Source: Lederbergia citri
Lineage (GTDB): Bacteria; Bacillota; Bacilli; Bacillales; Bacillaceae_C
Assembly (NCBI RefSeq): GCF_018343625.1
Contig: NZ_JAGYPG010000003.1
Coordinates: 313,102 to 377,101, forward strand
Length of the DNA: 64,000 nucleotides
Direction of reading: 5' to 3'
In this document: piece by piece, positions 52,558 through 60,876 of the stretch
Position numbering within the stretch: position 1 is the stretch's first letter
How the letters are laid out: each line of letters starts with the position of its first letter
Notes under the pieces: model-generated
Seen by the model: the letters and a program-made list of their open reading frames with translations, nothing else
Told to the model about the DNA's origin: nothing
The model's database searches: none
Made by a program: the position numbers and the translations under genes

Positions 52558-53045
52558 CAGAAGGAACATCTAAAGCATTCGTCCAACTTCTTATAAATGG
52601 AGAAATTCGCGAGGTCGCCATTCGTTCCGCTGACACTCTATTGTCTACACTTCGGAATGAGCTTGGCTTGAATGGTGCAAAGCGTGCATGTGAAAATGGG
52701 GATTGTGGCGCTTGCACAGTGTTGGTAAATGATGAACCTATGCATTCTTGTCTTACTCTATCAATAGAAAATACAGATAAAATGATTACAACCATTGAAG
52801 GATTAATGGGGTCGCCAATTCAAAGGGCTTTCGTTGAAAATTGGGCAATTCAATGTGGATTTTGTACACCTGGCTTTATCGTAAATTGCCAAGGTCTCAT
52901 GAACAAGTACCCTGATGCAGATGACGACTTGATAGAAGAGTGGATGCAATCTAACTTATGCAGATGTACAGGTTATGCGGAGATAAAAGCCGCCATTAAA
53001 GCGGCATTATTAGAAGGGAAAAAACAGAATGAGGAGGTCTCCTGA
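52554..53045 (+). CDS. pucE: Xanthine dehydrogenase 2Fe-2S subunit (PucE-like)
   Basis: A 163-residue subunit with two [2Fe-2S] clusters. The plant-ferredoxin-type cluster uses Cys46, Cys51, Cys54 and Cys66 (CENGDCGAC); the helical second cluster uses Cys101, Cys104, Cys136 and Cys138 (CGFCTPG and CRCTGY). All ligands are present. It is the last gene of the rightward operon, with ATGA overlap to the FAD subunit. Convergent with the Gln-rich gene only 23 bases away. Confidence 0.95.
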   Translation: MTEGTSKAFVQLLINGEIREVAIRSADTLLSTLRNELGLNGAKRACENGDCGACTVLVNDEPMHSCLTLSIENTDKMITTIEGLMGSPIQRAFVENWAIQCGFCTPGFIVNCQGLMNKYPDADDDLIEEWMQSNLCRCTGYAEIKAAIKAALLEGKKQNEEVS

Positions 53046-53068
53046 CTAGAGACAACCCCATACTTGCT

Positions 53069-53458
53069 TTATCCTTTTTTAAAGCTATTGTTACCGTTGT
53101 TTAATGATTGGATAAGTTGAAGAGTTTGTGAAGCCTGTTCAATTTGTTGTTGAACTTGTTCTAGTTGCTGTTGTTCAGCGGTTGTTGATTGTGTGGATGC
53201 TAGACCTTGCATTTTATTAAGCTGCCCCGTTGCTTGTTGAAGTTGCTGCTGTGCTTGCTGTAACGACTGAACATCAACCATAGAAGAATTTTGTTGGATT
53301 GTTTGTTCCGCTTGCTGCATCGCTTGTAGAGCTTGTTTCTTTTGGTTTTGGAATTGTTGCCCCATTTGAGCTTGGTTTTGCGTAGTCTCTTGCTGCTGAA
53401 GTTGCATTTGTTGTTCCTTATAGCTTTGTCCTTGTTGCTGTTGTTGATGATTCGTCAT
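53069..53458 (-). CDS. Glutamine-rich low-complexity protein
   Basis: A 129-residue hydrophilic protein; 48 residues (37 percent) are glutamine. AGAAGGGG lies 7 bases before the ATG, so the gene is probably real. Much of it has a heptad-like spacing (QAQQQLQQATGQLNKM; QLEQVQQQIEQASQ) suggesting coiled-coil helices; no cysteine, signal peptide or membrane helix. I do not recognise a family. Gln-rich small proteins in Bacillus are often spore coat or spore-associated, but that is only analogy. Confidence 0.65.
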   Translation of the reverse strand: MTNHQQQQQGQSYKEQQMQLQQQETTQNQAQMGQQFQNQKKQALQAMQQAEQTIQQNSSMVDVQSLQQAQQQLQQATGQLNKMQGLASTQSTTAEQQQLEQVQQQIEQASQTLQLIQSLNNGNNSFKKG

Positions 53459-53571
53459 GTATAAACCCCTTCTGATTAAAATTTAGATTTCTATCTATTA
53501 GTGTTCTTACAAACTGCTTTTTTTATCCGAATTCAACACAGCAATTACAATATATTGATGTGAAAAATAAG

Positions 53572-53602
53572 AAAAACCAGGCACAAACTGTGCCCGGTTT
53601 TC
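53572..53602 (-). terminator. Rho-independent terminator of cstA
   Basis: On the minus strand AAAACC-G-GGCACA and TGTGCC-T-GGTTTT pair with a 3-base loop, followed by TCTTATTTTTC. Confidence 0.8.
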
Positions 53603-53694
53603 CTGTAGCGGTGTTTTTCGCTGCAACCAACTAAGTGCAAACATATTTAAAATTATAATCGATAAAAAGGTATTTCCGCTTTTCCTACGGTATA

Positions 53695-55152
53695 TTAAGA
53701 CGCTTTGCCTAACCCATCATCAAGGATAATTGGTTTTATTCCTTTTTCAGCTGCATCGAGTTTTACTCTTAGACCCATGAAGAATCCTGCAATAATAATG
53801 ATTGTAATTATACTCGCTACAATGTAGGACATATTCATTGATAAATTAAATCCAATCTTTGCATTTAAAATAAAAGTGAATGTAGTCATCGTTATAAAAA
53901 CAGCTGGAATGGTAGCGATCCAATAGTTTTTCTTTTGTAATGCTAGATACATTGCGCCGATCCACAATGCAATCATCGCTGTTGTTTGGTTAGCCCAAGC
54001 AAAATATCTCCAAAGTATATTAAAATCCATTTGTGTTAGGGCGACTGATATCGCAAACATCGGAAGAGCAATCCATAAGCGATTTCCAAATTTCTTTTGG
54101 CTAAGTCTGATATAATCTGCAATAATCATACGGGCACTTCTGAAAGCTGTGTCACCAGAAGTAATTGGAAGGACGATAACTCCGAGAACAGCAATCGTTC
54201 CGAATACAGCACCAAGTGTCGTAACGGAAACTTCTTTTACAATTCCAGCAGGTCCTACTTCAGAAAGTAATTGATTCAATGAAGTTCCATCAAAAATGGA
54301 CATAGCTGCAGCAGCCCAAATCATCGCAATAATGGCTTCTGCAATCATCATTCCATAGAAAATGTAACGTCCTTGTGATTCTCTTTGAGTTGTACGTGAG
54401 ATTATTGGTGACTGTGTTGCGTGAAATCCAGATAATGCTCCACATGCAATCGTAATAAAAAGGATTGGAAAGATTGGTAGATTATCAGGATGCATATTTG
54501 TAAAGCTAAGCTCAGGAATAGTGTATCCTTGGAAGATCAGTGCACCACCAATTCCAACAGCACTAATCAATAGAATTAATCCAAGAATCGGATAAATTCT
54601 TCCAATGATTTTATCAATAGGGAGTAATGTAGCTAATAGATAATAAACAAAAATAATGGCTACCCAGACTCCTACTGACATCCATCCCTTCGTTAAGTCT
54701 CCGAGAAGTCCTGCAGGTGCAGTGACAAAGACGGTTCCTACGAGAATAAGCAAGAGAATGGAAAAGGCGTTCACCACATGCTTAAAGGCTTTGCCAAGAA
54801 ACATACCGGCAAGTTCCGGCAAGTGGGCACCACGATTTCTTAGCGAGATCATACCAGTTAAATAATCATGTACTGCACCAGCAAAGATTGCCCCAAACAC
54901 AATCCAGAGAAAGGCGACCGGTCCGTATAATGCCCCCATAATAGGTCCGAAAATAGGACCAACTCCAGCTATATTTAGCAATTGAATGAGAGAGTTGCGC
55001 TGTTTACCCATTGGCACATAATCCAAACCATCCGCAAGCGTGTAAGCCGGTGTTTTGCGATTTTCTTTTACCCCAAAAACCTTTTCAACATACTTTCCAT
55101 ACGTGAAATAACTCACGACTAACAAAATGATTGCCGCAAAAAAAGTAATCAT
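53695..55152 (-). CDS. cstA: CstA-family carbon starvation permease
   Basis: A 485-residue polytopic membrane protein. GAGGAGGT abuts the ATG at 55158 and is 6 bases from the ATG at 55152, which is chosen. Family motifs include GPIFGPIMGALYGPVAFLW near residues 65-83, LRNRGAHLPELAG, and GFHATQSPIISRT. CstA proteins import peptides or pyruvate during carbon limitation; this short form lacks the long C-terminal extension of E. coli CstA (701 residues), as is usual in Bacillus. Stands alone with its own terminator. Confidence 0.88.
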   Translation of the reverse strand: MITFFAAIILLVVSYFTYGKYVEKVFGVKENRKTPAYTLADGLDYVPMGKQRNSLIQLLNIAGVGPIFGPIMGALYGPVAFLWIVFGAIFAGAVHDYLTGMISLRNRGAHLPELAGMFLGKAFKHVVNAFSILLLILVGTVFVTAPAGLLGDLTKGWMSVGVWVAIIFVYYLLATLLPIDKIIGRIYPILGLILLISAVGIGGALIFQGYTIPELSFTNMHPDNLPIFPILFITIACGALSGFHATQSPIISRTTQRESQGRYIFYGMMIAEAIIAMIWAAAAMSIFDGTSLNQLLSEVGPAGIVKEVSVTTLGAVFGTIAVLGVIVLPITSGDTAFRSARMIIADYIRLSQKKFGNRLWIALPMFAISVALTQMDFNILWRYFAWANQTTAMIALWIGAMYLALQKKNYWIATIPAVFITMTTFTFILNAKIGFNLSMNMSYIVASIITIIIIAGFFMGLRVKLDAAEKGIKPIILDDGLGKAS

Positions 55153-55255
55153 GTACATACCTCCTCATTATTTATGAATGCGCTTACATTCTATCATATA
55201 GAACCTATTTTGAATAGAGTAATATGTTAGAGAATGTTCATAATTTGCATTTTAC

Positions 55256-55270
55256 TGATAATGATTATCA
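55256..55270. promoter_or_regulatory. Fur box 1 (upstream of yclN)
   Basis: TGATAATGATTATCA is a perfect 7-1-7 Fur box, extended to a 19-base palindrome by flanking AC/GT. It lies just upstream of the yclN promoter. Confidence 0.9.
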
Positions 55271-55278
55271 GTTATAAG

Positions 55279-55306
55279 TTGACTTGAAAACCCTTCGTGC
55301 TATAAT
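55279..55306 (+). promoter_or_regulatory. Sigma-A promoter of yclNOP
   Basis: TTGACT and TATAAT are separated by 16 bases; the start of transcription would be near 55313, inside the region framed by two Fur boxes. Confidence 0.8.
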
Positions 55307-55319
55307 GAATTTGAAGTAT

Positions 55320-55334
55320 TGATAATCATTTTCA
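55320..55334. promoter_or_regulatory. Fur box 2 (downstream of the yclN promoter)
   Basis: TGATAATCATTTTCA has one mismatch from the 7-1-7 Fur consensus. It lies a few bases after the inferred transcription start, a classical repressing position; with box 1 it flanks the promoter on both sides. Confidence 0.8.
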
Positions 55335-55404
55335 ATTAAATTAATTATTTAATATACCTTTATACTTGGGTAAAAACTACTTAATATATTCGGAGTTTTC
55401 TTCT

Positions 55405-56355
55405 ATGAAAATAAAGTACTTAATCATTACATTAATACTGACATCATTGCTTTCGTTATTTATTGGTGTCAGCAATATCACTCCTTTAGATCTGCTTCAT
55501 TTTCAATCGGAAGAAACGCAGATTTTTCTTATAAGCCGCTTGCCGAGATTGATGGCAATTATCTTAGCTGGTTCCGGAATGAGTATTGCTGGTCTTATTA
55601 TGCAGCAGCTAAGCCGCAATAAATTTGTATCGCCCACAACAGCAGGAACGCTAGATGCAACAAGACTTGGGATTCTAGTTTCCATGCTTTTATTCGCAAA
55701 TGCGTCTACATTAGAAAAAATGCTTGTCGCTTTTGCTTTTGCCCTCGGTGGTACGTTGCTTTTTATGCAAATCTTAGATCGAATTAAGTTTAAAGATGCT
55801 ATCTTTATTCCACTTGTTGGTTTAATGTTTGGGAATATACTGTCTTCTATTACAACGTTTTTTGCGTATCGCGCAGACGTCATTCAAAATATGTCCGCCT
55901 GGCTTCAGGGGGATTTTTCAATGATTATGAAAGGTCGTTATGAACTCCTTTATATAAGCATTCCTGTACTAGTTATCGCTTACTTATATGCGAATCGATT
56001 TACGGTTGCAGGGATGGGGGAGGACTTTTCCAAAAATCTAGGCCTCGCTTATAAGCGGGTCGTAAATATCGGTTTAATTCTTGTAGCACTCATTACCGCT
56101 ACAGTCGTACTTACGGTCGGGATGATTCCGTTTCTTGGTTTGATAATCCCAAATATCGTATCTATTGCAAAGGGCGATCACTTGCAAAAGACATTGCCGC
56201 ATACAGCGCTATTAGGCGCAATTTTCCTGCTTGTGTGTGATATTTTGGGCCGTGTGCTTATTTATCCATATGAAATTTCCATCAGCTTAATGGTGGGAGT
56301 AATCGGAAGCGGTATTTTCCTATATTTACTGTTCCGGAGGAAAGCGTATGCGTAA
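55405..56355 (+). CDS. yclN: Iron-siderophore ABC transporter permease (YclN-like)
   Basis: A 316-residue FecCD-family permease of the petrobactin-type importer. The open frame extends 13 codons upstream to a TTG, but GGAG lies 9 bases before the ATG at 55405 and the resulting N-terminus (MKIKYLIITL) suits the family. Motifs SRLPRLMAIILAGSGMSIAG and QQLSRNKFVSPTTAGT near the N-terminus, and GMIPFLGLIIPNIV with the coupling-helix Gly, are close to B. subtilis YclN. Eight to nine helices. It overlaps yclO by 8 bases. Iron-repressed through Fur by the boxes upstream. Confidence 0.92.
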   Translation: MKIKYLIITLILTSLLSLFIGVSNITPLDLLHFQSEETQIFLISRLPRLMAIILAGSGMSIAGLIMQQLSRNKFVSPTTAGTLDATRLGILVSMLLFANASTLEKMLVAFAFALGGTLLFMQILDRIKFKDAIFIPLVGLMFGNILSSITTFFAYRADVIQNMSAWLQGDFSMIMKGRYELLYISIPVLVIAYLYANRFTVAGMGEDFSKNLGLAYKRVVNIGLILVALITATVVLTVGMIPFLGLIIPNIVSIAKGDHLQKTLPHTALLGAIFLLVCDILGRVLIYPYEISISLMVGVIGSGIFLYLLFRRKAYA

Positions 56356-57298
56356 TTCTTTTAAAATTGTAATCTTAGCACTCGTAGCTGCTGGTTGTGT
56401 AGGCATTTATTTATTTCATCAATTAAACGGAAGCTTTGACTATGCCTTGCCGCGTAGAGGTATAAAAGTACTTGCAATGGTTTTGACAGGGCTCGCTATC
56501 GCTTATGCAACGGTCGTATTCCAGACGATTACTCATAATCGGATTTTAACGCCGAGTATTATGGGACTGGATTCCCTTTATTTGCTTATTCAAACATTGG
56601 CGATTTTCTTTTTAGGATCCGATCATATTACGATTGTAAATAAGCAGGTTAATTTTATTTTATCCGTATTGACCATGGTCGTTTTCGCTTTACTTATTTA
56701 TCAATTTTTATTTAAAAAAGGCCAACGCCCGATTTATTTTTTACTATTAGTTGGAATAATCGTCGGCACCTTTTTCCAAAGTATCTCAACCTTTTTACAA
56801 GTGTTAATAGATCCGAATGAATTTCAAATTGTTCAGGACAAGATGTTTGCAAGCTTTAATAATGTAAATGGGGATCTTGTTTGGTTATCATTACTCGTAA
56901 TCGGAATGGTGATTTTAATTGGTTGGCGGTCAATCCCTTATTTAGATGTATTGTCTTTAGGGAGAGAAACTGCGATTAATCTTGGAGTTTCCTACGACAA
57001 AATTGTGAAGCAAATGCTGGTCATTTCAGCTATTTTAATTTCAGTATCCACAGCACTAGTAGGACCAATTACATTTTTCGGGCTAATTGTAGCAAATTTA
57101 TCATATCAATTTTTTAAAACATATAAACATAGCACTTTAATTAGTGGAGCAGTTTTGATGAGTGTAATAGCACTCGTTGGGGGACAATGGGTTGTAGAGC
57201 GGATATTTACGTTTTCAACAACTTTAAGTGTGATTATTAATTTCATTGGCGGAGTGTATTTCATTTATTTATTACTGAAGGAGAGTCGATCCGCATGA
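56348..57298 (+). CDS. yclO: Iron-siderophore ABC transporter permease (YclO-like)
   Basis: A 316-residue second FecCD-type permease, partner of YclN. Signatures are RRGIKVLAMVLTGLAIAYA, TVVFQTITHNRILTPSIMG and GPITFFGLIVANL. Translationally coupled to yclN (8-base overlap) and yclP (4-base ATGA overlap). Confidence 0.92.
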   Translation: MRNSFKIVILALVAAGCVGIYLFHQLNGSFDYALPRRGIKVLAMVLTGLAIAYATVVFQTITHNRILTPSIMGLDSLYLLIQTLAIFFLGSDHITIVNKQVNFILSVLTMVVFALLIYQFLFKKGQRPIYFLLLVGIIVGTFFQSISTFLQVLIDPNEFQIVQDKMFASFNNVNGDLVWLSLLVIGMVILIGWRSIPYLDVLSLGRETAINLGVSYDKIVKQMLVISAILISVSTALVGPITFFGLIVANLSYQFFKTYKHSTLISGAVLMSVIALVGGQWVVERIFTFSTTLSVIINFIGGVYFIYLLLKESRSA

Positions 57299-58056
57299 TA
57301 CAAGTACGTGGGTTATCGAAAATATATGGAAAAAAACAAGTCGTGGAAGATGTGACTGTTGATATACAAAGAGGACAAATTACTTCCTTTATCGGACCAA
57401 ACGGCGCAGGTAAATCTACGTTGTTATCGATGGTAAGCAGACTGCTTGATGCTGATACTGGGGAAGTCCTCGTCGATAAAACCGATTCTCGAGGAATGAA
57501 GTCAAATGAGTTCTCGAAAAAGGTTTCCATATTGAAGCAGTCCAACTACATGAATGTTCGATTAACTGTTCGAGAGCTTGTTTCGTTCGGAAGATTTCCG
57601 TATTCTAAAGGGAGACTAACTGCCGAAGATAAACAAAAGGTAGACGAAGCCCTTGAATACATGGCTTTGACTGAGATGGAAGATACCTATATTGAAGAAC
57701 TTTCAGGCGGCCAGCGTCAACGCGCCTTTATCGCGATGGTGATTGCTCAAGATACCGATTATATTTTACTTGATGAACCTTTAAATAATTTGGATATGAA
57801 GCATTCTGTTCAAATTATGAAAATTTTGCGCAGACTAGTAGACGAACTTGGAAAAACGGTCGTCATCGTCCTTCATGATATTAATTTTGCATCTGTTTAT
57901 TCCGATAGAATTGTTGCTTTAAAAAATGGCCGGGTTGTAAAAGATGGGCCGACAGAGGAAATCATTCAATCTGATTCATTGAAAGAGATTTATGATATGG
58001 ATATTCCGATTAAACAGTTGAATAACTGTAGGATATGTGTGTATTTTAATTCTTAA
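57295..58056 (+). CDS. yclP: Iron-siderophore ABC transporter ATPase (YclP-like)
   Basis: A 253-residue ATPase that powers the YclN-YclO permease. Walker A GPNGAGKST (about 34-42), Q-loop ILKQSNYM, signature ELSGGQRQRAF, Walker B YILLDEPLNNLD and the H-loop VIVLHDIN are all intact. In B. subtilis the operon continues with the binding-lipoprotein gene yclQ; here a terminator follows directly and no binding protein is seen in the window. Confidence 0.93.
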   Translation: MIQVRGLSKIYGKKQVVEDVTVDIQRGQITSFIGPNGAGKSTLLSMVSRLLDADTGEVLVDKTDSRGMKSNEFSKKVSILKQSNYMNVRLTVRELVSFGRFPYSKGRLTAEDKQKVDEALEYMALTEMEDTYIEELSGGQRQRAFIAMVIAQDTDYILLDEPLNNLDMKHSVQIMKILRRLVDELGKTVVIVLHDINFASVYSDRIVALKNGRVVKDGPTEEIIQSDSLKEIYDMDIPIKQLNNCRICVYFNS

Positions 58057-58136
58057 TCGTAAAAGCCTATATTAAGGGACTATGTACTATCAAATTACTT
58101 AAAAGTTGATAAATAGAAAAATCGTATTAGGATTGT

Positions 58137-58165
58137 GGCTCAGCGGGAAACCCTGAGCCATTTTT
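58137..58165 (+). terminator. Rho-independent terminator of yclNOP
   Basis: Seven-base arms GGCTCAG and CTGAGCC with a 9-base loop are followed by ATTTTT. Confidence 0.85.
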
Positions 58166-58190
58166 ACGTAAATTTGGAGGCCGGAAGATA

Positions 58191-58274
58191 ATGACCATCT
58201 TATCTAATAAAAAGTGCAGGATAAAGGATTGGATGCAAAGAATTGTACAATTAAGAACTAATTACTTTGAGTGA
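58191..58274 (+). CDS. Possible 27-residue leader peptide
   Basis: A short frame starting at ATG 58191, with GGAGG about 10 bases upstream, encodes 27 residues (MTILSNKKCRIKDWMQR...) and ends 36 bases before the MmcQ/YjbR gene. It is basic and has no recognisable family. The ribosome site is the only support, so it may be chance. Confidence 0.2.
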   Translation: MTILSNKKCRIKDWMQRIVQLRTNYFE

Positions 58275-58310
58275 TGAGGAAGGATAAAAGAAAAGAAGGG
58301 AAATGACAAA

Positions 58311-58688
58311 ATGAACACGGTAGAGAATGTAAGGGCCTTCGTAATCTCCTTGCCGGAAGTGGAAGAACGGGATCATTGGGGAAAACCTTCATTTAGAGTC
58401 CGAAATAAGATATTTGTAACCATTCAGGAAGATGGAACATCCTTAATTGTGAAAACGACTCAAGAGGATCGGATGGTCTATACGGAGTTGGATCCATCTA
58501 TATTTAGCGTTCCTACCAGATATTCCAACCTCAATTACATGGTAGTCAGGTTGGATCTTATCTCTCAAGTAGAATTGCGGGGATTGTTAATCAAGGGCTG
58601 GAGTCTTGTTGCTCCAAAGAGTCTAGTAAACAATTTGGATGTTAAAAGTTATTTGGAGCCAGGAATCTTAGCAAGATGGAAATTATAA
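58311..58688 (+). CDS. MmcQ/YjbR family protein
   Basis: A 125-residue cytoplasmic protein of the MmcQ/YjbR (CyaY-like fold) family. The block LPEVEERDHWGKPSFRVRNKIFVTI at the N-terminus (about 14-38) and the C-terminal LLIKGWSLVAPKSL are diagnostic. Members bind DNA or nucleic acids in a few cases; the physiological role is unclear. AAGGGA precedes the ATG. Single-gene unit ending in a strong terminator. Confidence 0.88.
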   Translation: MNTVENVRAFVISLPEVEERDHWGKPSFRVRNKIFVTIQEDGTSLIVKTTQEDRMVYTELDPSIFSVPTRYSNLNYMVVRLDLISQVELRGLLIKGWSLVAPKSLVNNLDVKSYLEPGILARWKL

Positions 58689-58690
58689 AA

Positions 58691-58742
58691 AAGGAACTGC
58701 CTATTAAGTTAGTTAAACGACCTAAAGGCAGTTCCTTTTTTT
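58691..58742. terminator. Bidirectional rho-independent terminator
   Basis: Twelve-base perfect arms AAGGAACTGCCT and AGGCAGTTCCTT with an inner loop are flanked by A and T runs; it lies between convergent genes. Confidence 0.9.
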
Positions 58743-60745
58743 CATTTCTTTATTTCTGTAAAAACATTTTTTACTTTTTCAACTGCATTTCCTGTTCCGT
58801 CGGCCTCTAGCATTAATGCAATTAAAGTATCCGGATGATCAGGATTATATGCAACAAACCAGCTATTCTCTTTTCCTTTTTTTCCTTGTTCTTCTTTAGC
58901 GAACTCTGCTGTACCTGTTTTTCCAGCGAGCGGATATCCGTTAATTCTAGCACCACGCGCTGTACCGTGAGGGTCTTCAACTACTTTTCTGAGAGCAGCG
59001 CCTAAATGATCGACTTCCTCTTGGCTTAACAAGTTTTCCTTCCAGACTTCCCCTTGTTTCTCGTCCGTAAGTAAAATGGGTTTGATCATATTTCCGTTAT
59101 TTGTAAAAATCGTAAAGGCTGAGGCAAGATGCAGTACATTCATTTCAATTTGACCTTGGCCATAGCTAGAATCTGCTAATGCAATTTCCGAATCGATGGT
59201 TCCGATACTTGATGTATGCATCGGGTAAGCAAATGACATATCTTCATCAAAGCCAAAGTTTTTCAATCCAGCAATGAACTTATCCTGACCCATTTGTAAT
59301 GTTGTTTGGGCAAAATAAATATTATCTGAATAGATAAGAGCTTTTTCAAGGTCAATTGGTACTCCAGGATCGCTTACCCTAGTTACTTTATATTTCCCCC
59401 AAGAGGCATCTTTTTGCCAAGATAAATCTTTAATAGGAAGTGCTGTTTTCCAATCAAGCGTTCCTTCTTTTAATCCAATGGCCGCTGTAATCGGTTTAAG
59501 AACAGAACCAGGCGCAAAAGTAGAATTAAATCGATTGAGCATTGGTTTTGCTGGATTTTCCTCGAGAGCCTTCCATTCGTCATTTGTAGCTCCTAAAGCC
59601 AACATATTAGGATCATAGCTGGGACTGCTAACTAGCGCCAACGTTTCTCCAGTCTCAGGGTTGATGGCAGTGGCTGTTCCCGGCTTTCCAGCTAGTTGAT
59701 CAAAAATAGTCACCTGAAGTGCGCTATCAATTGTCAACTGGACGTCTTCCCCGTCTTTTACTTCTTTTTCAGCAAGGACGGCCTCACTTCCATCTTCCTT
59801 TTGTATGACAATTTTTACTCCAGGCTCACCTCTTAATCGATCTTCAAACACATTTTCAAGTCCCCGTCTACCAATCATGTCCGAAGGTGAGTATCCTTTT
59901 CCTTTATTTTCTTCCAAATCATCAGCTGTGACAGGGGCGATATTACCTGTTAAGTGGGCAGCTCTTGCTCCAAGTGGATACACTCGTGCTTCAACATCCA
60001 TTCCAATAACGCCTGGAACTTGTCCAACTTTTTCACGGAGCTCCATATTGTCTTTCGGAATCGTTTTAATTGGCACAAAGCTATCAGGCTTCACCCAAGA
60101 TTGTCCTAACGCCTTTTCAATCTGTTCGGTACTAACGCCTAAAATTTCGGACACTTGTTTAATGCTTTTCTCTTCCTGCCCCTTCATATCTTTAGGAACC
60201 AAACCAATTTGCCTTGCGGCTCCATTTTCCGCGAGGGCTATTCCGTTTCGATCTAAAATCGATCCGCGTTTTGGAGATGTCATCGGGACTGCAATTTTAT
60301 CTCCCTCTCCAAGCTCCGGAAAAATAAAACTTGTATCCCAATTCAGCAACCATTCCGTTTTTTCCTCCTCTTCTTCCTTCACGAAATTCGCTTCATGGTT
60401 AAAAGCAATCTCCCCGGCTAGACTATCCATTTTTACGTCGAATGGGAACTGTACTTCAGTTACTTCCTTATCCGTTTCTTCTTCCGGTTTCTTAAATTGA
60501 ACCTTTAAATTTTTGATCTCTAAGTCCCCAAATATTTTTTTGTAGCGGTCTACAAAGTCTTCTTTTGTAATATTCTCTTTTGAATCAGTCGATAAAAATT
60601 CATACATTTTATCGAACTTTTGCTCATTCCAAAGTTTCACATATTCAGCAAAACGATCTTCAGGTTTAGCTTCTTTTTCTTTATTACAAGCAACCAATAA
60701 GGAACTAAGTATTAAACTTAATGAAATCAAGACGAATTTTCTCAT
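58742..60745 (-). CDS. pbpC: Class B penicillin-binding protein 3 (MecA_N/PbpC-type)
   Basis: A 667-residue lipoprotein-anchored transpeptidase. GGGGAGGT is 6 bases before the ATG at 60745, preferred over the ATG two codons upstream. The signal peptide ends in lipobox LVAC (about residue 20). The NTF2-like MecA_N domain covers about 28-145, the PBP dimer domain about 155-335, and the transpeptidase domain about 350-660 with active Ser414 (STFAPGSVLK), the SDN motif (YSDNIYF) and KTG (LAGKTGTAE). The arrangement matches B. subtilis PbpC (PBP3) and staphylococcal MecA, i.e. a low-affinity class B enzyme for septal or side-wall cross-linking. Beta-lactam affinity cannot be judged from sequence. 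Confidence 0.92.
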   Translation of the reverse strand: MRKFVLISLSLILSSLLVACNKEKEAKPEDRFAEYVKLWNEQKFDKMYEFLSTDSKENITKEDFVDRYKKIFGDLEIKNLKVQFKKPEEETDKEVTEVQFPFDVKMDSLAGEIAFNHEANFVKEEEEEKTEWLLNWDTSFIFPELGEGDKIAVPMTSPKRGSILDRNGIALAENGAARQIGLVPKDMKGQEEKSIKQVSEILGVSTEQIEKALGQSWVKPDSFVPIKTIPKDNMELREKVGQVPGVIGMDVEARVYPLGARAAHLTGNIAPVTADDLEENKGKGYSPSDMIGRRGLENVFEDRLRGEPGVKIVIQKEDGSEAVLAEKEVKDGEDVQLTIDSALQVTIFDQLAGKPGTATAINPETGETLALVSSPSYDPNMLALGATNDEWKALEENPAKPMLNRFNSTFAPGSVLKPITAAIGLKEGTLDWKTALPIKDLSWQKDASWGKYKVTRVSDPGVPIDLEKALIYSDNIYFAQTTLQMGQDKFIAGLKNFGFDEDMSFAYPMHTSSIGTIDSEIALADSSYGQGQIEMNVLHLASAFTIFTNNGNMIKPILLTDEKQGEVWKENLLSQEEVDHLGAALRKVVEDPHGTARGARINGYPLAGKTGTAEFAKEEQGKKGKENSWFVAYNPDHPDTLIALMLEADGTGNAVEKVKNVFTEIKK

Positions 60746-60876
60746 CCTCATACCTCCCCTTGTCGATTATTGTAACATTTAAAAGTCTTGAAAAAAAAAC
60801 AACTCGTTTTTTCAAACCTCTATCGATATGTTAAAATGAAAAAAGTTAATGATTACATAAAGCAAGGAGAATACAA

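Noticed and set aside
59805..60500. 231-codon plus-strand frame opposite the PBP gene
   Set aside because: Antisense shadow of a complete PBP3 gene; no ribosome site or family match.
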